A DNA stretch of 7,347 bases. It comes from Firmicutes bacterium UBA1426. Its GTDB lineage: Bacteria; Bacillota; Clostridia; Peptostreptococcales; Anaerovoracaceae. How positions within the stretch are numbered: the stretch's first letter is position 1; each line of letters starts with the position of its first letter. Position numbers and translations under genes: made by a program. Positions 5,857 through 7,347 of the stretch are shown piece after piece. The DNA lies in the NCBI GenBank assembly GCA_002329675.1, contig DCUA01000054.1:1-7347 (forward strand), given 5' to 3'. The notes beneath the pieces are model-generated. The model ran no database searches and was not told the DNA's origin. It worked only from the letters and a program-made list of their open reading frames with translations.

Positions 5857-5886
5857 ATAATAACATCGAGTTGTCACTTGTGTCAA
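5857..5886 (-). promoter_or_regulatory. Sigma-A promoter of the Opu operon
   Basis: A perfect -35 box TTGACA (5886-5881) and a near-consensus -10 box TATTAT (5862-5857) are separated by 18 bp. The expected transcript starts near 5850, about 28 nt before ATG 5822. The -35 box is the end of the imperfect palindrome at 5871-5886, which makes this a repressible promoter by layout. Confidence 0.8.
5871..5886. promoter_or_regulatory. 16-bp imperfect palindrome over the -35 box (candidate operator for the BusR-like regulator)
   Basis: TTGTCACTTGTGTCAA has dyad symmetry of the form TTG-n-CAC-nn-GTG-n-CAA, with 12 of 16 positions symmetric. It covers the whole -35 box and part of the spacer of the Opu promoter. 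It is the intergenic site next to a GntR-type regulator gene. Bound repressor would exclude RNA polymerase. Assignment to the BusR-like protein is inferred from position and symmetry. Confidence 0.55.
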
Positions 5887-5897
5887 ATCAAAGGCAA

Positions 5898-5934
5898 TAT
5901 AAAAATCGTGCAATCCAGTCAAAATGCACGATTT
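5898..5934 (-). terminator. Probable terminator of the BusR-like gene
   Basis: A perfect 10-bp inverted repeat, AAATCGTGCA (5903-5912) with TGCACGATTT (5925-5934), has a 12-nt loop. On the minus strand it is followed by a short T-rich stretch (TTATATT). It lies 22 nt after the stop at 5957. The large loop and weak tail are not ideal. It could instead be a second protein-binding site just upstream of the Opu promoter. Confidence 0.55.
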
Positions 5935-5956
5935 ATCAGGAAAAAAAAACGCAAAG

Positions 5957-6595
5957 TTATTTTAGATCCGTTATTTCAATGAATTCCTTCACTCGAATCT
6001 GGCAGTTGTCATCCCCCACAAAGTAGATGGTATCACCCTCATGCAGAAAGGCATATGGGCCGGGGGACATGAGCAAGGTATCCAGATGACGAATTCCAAT
6101 CACTGTAGCCGTTGTATTGTGCCAAAAATTAACTTGAGAGAGTGTTTTCCCAATGCAGTGGGAAGAAGCTTGTATGATAGCTTCGAAGGGAACAAAGGGA
6201 TTGATGGTTTTAAAGCGTTCAACGCGATCCATCAATTCAGAAATGTTGTTTTTCAGAGACTTTCCATCTTCCATTTGCTTATCCAACTGCTGGAGGATTT
6301 CTGTTTTCAGGGCGGCCATACTCTTTATGTCCCGAAACTGCTTCACAAACTGTGCGGCGGCTTCCTGGGACAGAATGGTCACACCACTGCCCCTCACCGT
6401 CTCCACGATTCTAAGATCTGCAAGTATGGAAATGGCTCTCCTGGCCGTCTCTGCCGATACTCCGTACTGGCTGGCCAGGGAGGAACGAGTATAGATGCGT
6501 TCCCCCACTTTATAATGCTTCTCGACGATTTTGGCAGCCACGTCTGCGGCAATTTGCTGATATCTTGGTGTTATGACCTTTATCTTCTCATCCAT
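5957..6595 (-). CDS. busR: GntR-type regulator with RCK_C (TrkA_C) domain, BusR-like
   Basis: The 212-residue protein combines three parts. Residues about 8-78 are a GntR winged helix-turn-helix, with the recognition region SSLASQYGVSAETARRAISIL and the wing VRGSGV. Residues about 80-130 form a helical, probably coiled-coil linker. Residues about 135-210 are an RCK_C/TrkA_C domain (IGKTLSQVNFW, ATVIGIRH, HEGDTIYFVGDD). This order and length match BusR of Lactococcus and Streptococcus. There it binds cyclic-di-AMP through RCK_C and represses the busAB betaine transporter when osmolarity is low. Here it lies directly upstream of, and in the same direction as, an osmolyte-uptake operon. ATG 6595 follows GGGGG (6602-6606, 6-nt spacing); a GTG at 6619 would add eight residues and is less likely. 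No strong own promoter is seen, so read-through from rlmN is possible. Confidence 0.88.
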   Translation of the reverse strand: MDEKIKVITPRYQQIAADVAAKIVEKHYKVGERIYTRSSLASQYGVSAETARRAISILADLRIVETVRGSGVTILSQEAAAQFVKQFRDIKSMAALKTEILQQLDKQMEDGKSLKNNISELMDRVERFKTINPFVPFEAIIQASSHCIGKTLSQVNFWHNTTATVIGIRHLDTLLMSPGPYAFLHEGDTIYFVGDDNCQIRVKEFIEITDLK

Positions 6596-6610
6596 TCTTA
6601 ACCCCCGCTC

Positions 6611-6630
6611 ATACAGCACTAATACAGCAC
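6611..6630 (-). repeat. Tandem 9-bp direct repeat upstream of the BusR-like gene
   Basis: GTGCTGTAT occurs twice in a row on the minus strand (6630-6622 and 6619-6611) with an 11-bp period, about one helical turn. It lies 16 nt before the start codon, between rlmN and the regulator gene. It could be a binding site or a small duplication. Confidence 0.5.
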
Positions 6631-6660
6631 CTCACGGTTTTAATCCTATCAGTTTTCCGC

Positions 6661-7347
6661 TCAGTTCTCAAGTACCTGCAACCGAAGCTGACCACAGGCA
6701 CCGTCTATATCCGTGCCCAGCTCTCTTCGGATCGTTGTCTTGATCCCTTTCTCCTCTAACACCTTGCGAAATGCCTCTGCCGACTGCCGCCCGGTAGATG
6801 CGTATTCCCGCTCACTAACCGGATTAAGAGGTATCAGGTTTACGTGGCAGAGCATGTGCCGCAGTTTATTCGACAGCTCCTCGGCGTGAGCCGGCTTGTC
6901 ATTGACTCCTCTGATCATGGCGTATTCGAAGGTGATGCGCCTGCCGGTCAACGACGTATGCTTGCGGCAAGCTTCAAGCAATTCTGCCATTGTATACTTT
7001 TTGTTTATCGGCATTAGTTTGCTGCGAATCTCGTCATTGGGAGCATGGAGGGAAATAGCCAGATTAACCTGTGGAAAATCTCTGCCGAATGCTTCGATCT
7101 TCGGTATGATCCCGCAGGTGGAAACAGTGATTGCCCGAAAGCTCATGCTCAGACCTTCCTCTGCATGGATCAACCCGAGAAAGCGGCATAGGTTCAGGTA
7201 ATTGTCAAACGGCTCGCCGATGCCCATTACAACAACGTTTCCGATTCTCTCCCCTGTATCTTTCCCGATGGAGAGTACCTGATCCAGCATCTCTGCCGGA
7301 GACAGGTTGTCCGCCTTTCCTCCGATGGCTGACGCGCAGAAAGCGCA
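6661..7347 (-). CDS. rlmN: 23S rRNA (adenine-2503 C2) methyltransferase RlmN, 3' part (5' end outside the window)
   Basis: The frame is open from the window edge and gives the last 228 residues of a protein usually about 345 long. RlmN is a radical-SAM enzyme that methylates C2 of A2503 in 23S rRNA, and A37 in some tRNAs. The last two Cys of the CxxxCxxC iron-sulfur motif are at the edge (C-A-F-C-A-S-A-I-G-G). GEPFDN is the SAM-contacting GEP motif. HAPNDEIRSKLMPINKKY and GVND are family hallmarks. The Cys in DIDGACGQL near the C-terminus corresponds to the methyl-carrying Cys355 of the E. coli enzyme. An ATG at 7290 is internal, because homology continues upstream of it. The stop is followed by about 65 bp with no clear terminator, so transcription may continue into the BusR-like gene. 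Confidence 0.95.
   Translation of the reverse strand, partial: CAFCASAIGGKADNLSPAEMLDQVLSIGKDTGERIGNVVVMGIGEPFDNYLNLCRFLGLIHAEEGLSMSFRAITVSTCGIIPKIEAFGRDFPQVNLAISLHAPNDEIRSKLMPINKKYTMAELLEACRKHTSLTGRRITFEYAMIRGVNDKPAHAEELSNKLRHMLCHVNLIPLNPVSEREYASTGRQSAEAFRKVLEEKGIKTTIRRELGTDIDGACGQLRLQVLEN

Noticed and set aside
5823..5858. N-terminal extension of the ATPase starting at ATG 5858
   Set aside because: It overlaps the predicted -10 box. The start at 5822 has a strong ribosome binding site and the N-terminus usual for the family.
5941..5949. Nine-A run (T run on the minus strand) just after the regulator stop, considered as a terminator tail
   Set aside because: No stable hairpin immediately precedes it on the minus strand. 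The hairpin at 5903-5934 lies after it.
6596..6619. GTG start at 6619 for the BusR-like protein
   Set aside because: It lies in the tandem repeat, and its only Shine-Dalgarno-like bases are too close to the codon. ATG 6595 has GGGGG at 6-nt spacing and gives a length typical of BusR.
7288..7290. ATG at 7290 as the start of rlmN
   Set aside because: The frame stays open to the window edge, and the upstream residues include the radical-SAM cysteines, so this Met is internal.

Overview
The window looks like a chromosomal segment of a low-to-moderate-GC Firmicute, most likely a member of the Clostridia. The reasons are strong GGAGG-type ribosome binding sites, sigma-A promoters of the TTGACA/TATAAT kind, hairpin-plus-U terminators, frequent TTG/GTG starts, a Gram-positive lipoprotein, and a YkwD-type CAP protein. 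The genus cannot be fixed from the sequence. Every convincing gene lies on the minus strand, so the window is described from high to low coordinates, in the direction of transcription. No tRNA, rRNA, CRISPR array or mobile element was seen.

Region 7347-6661 holds the 3' part of rlmN (23S rRNA A2503 methyltransferase). Region 6595-5957 encodes a GntR-type winged-helix protein with a C-terminal RCK_C (TrkA_C) domain. This is the architecture of BusR, the cyclic-di-AMP-sensing repressor of osmolyte uptake. Region 5886-2378 is a complete compatible-solute ABC transporter operon of the OpuC/OpuB type. It has a strong promoter whose -35 box lies inside a 16-bp imperfect palindrome, an ATPase with a CBS-domain pair, two permeases coupled by 4-nt overlaps, a lipoprotein binding protein, and a strong terminator. 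Together these suggest osmotic control at two levels: a BusR-like repressor acting on the promoter, and CBS domains acting on the transporter. Both are known cyclic-di-AMP targets in relatives.

Region 2391-1138 is a two-gene operon with its own promoter and terminator. It encodes a small P-loop protein of unknown function and a HAD-family phosphatase. Region 1058-261 encodes a secreted CAP/SCP (YkwD-like) protein with an Ala/Pro/Gln/Lys repeat linker. Region 217-1 holds a weak terminator, a strong promoter with a perfect 12-bp palindrome in its spacer, and a leader of about 90 nt that can form mutually exclusive antiterminator and terminator hairpins. It ends with the first 21 codons of an exported or membrane protein that runs off the window.

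Several longest-possible ORF starts are probably wrong. Two of them (2364 and 5858) fall inside predicted -10 boxes, and internal starts with good ribosome binding sites are preferred. The longest stretch without a gene is about 195 bases (66-260).
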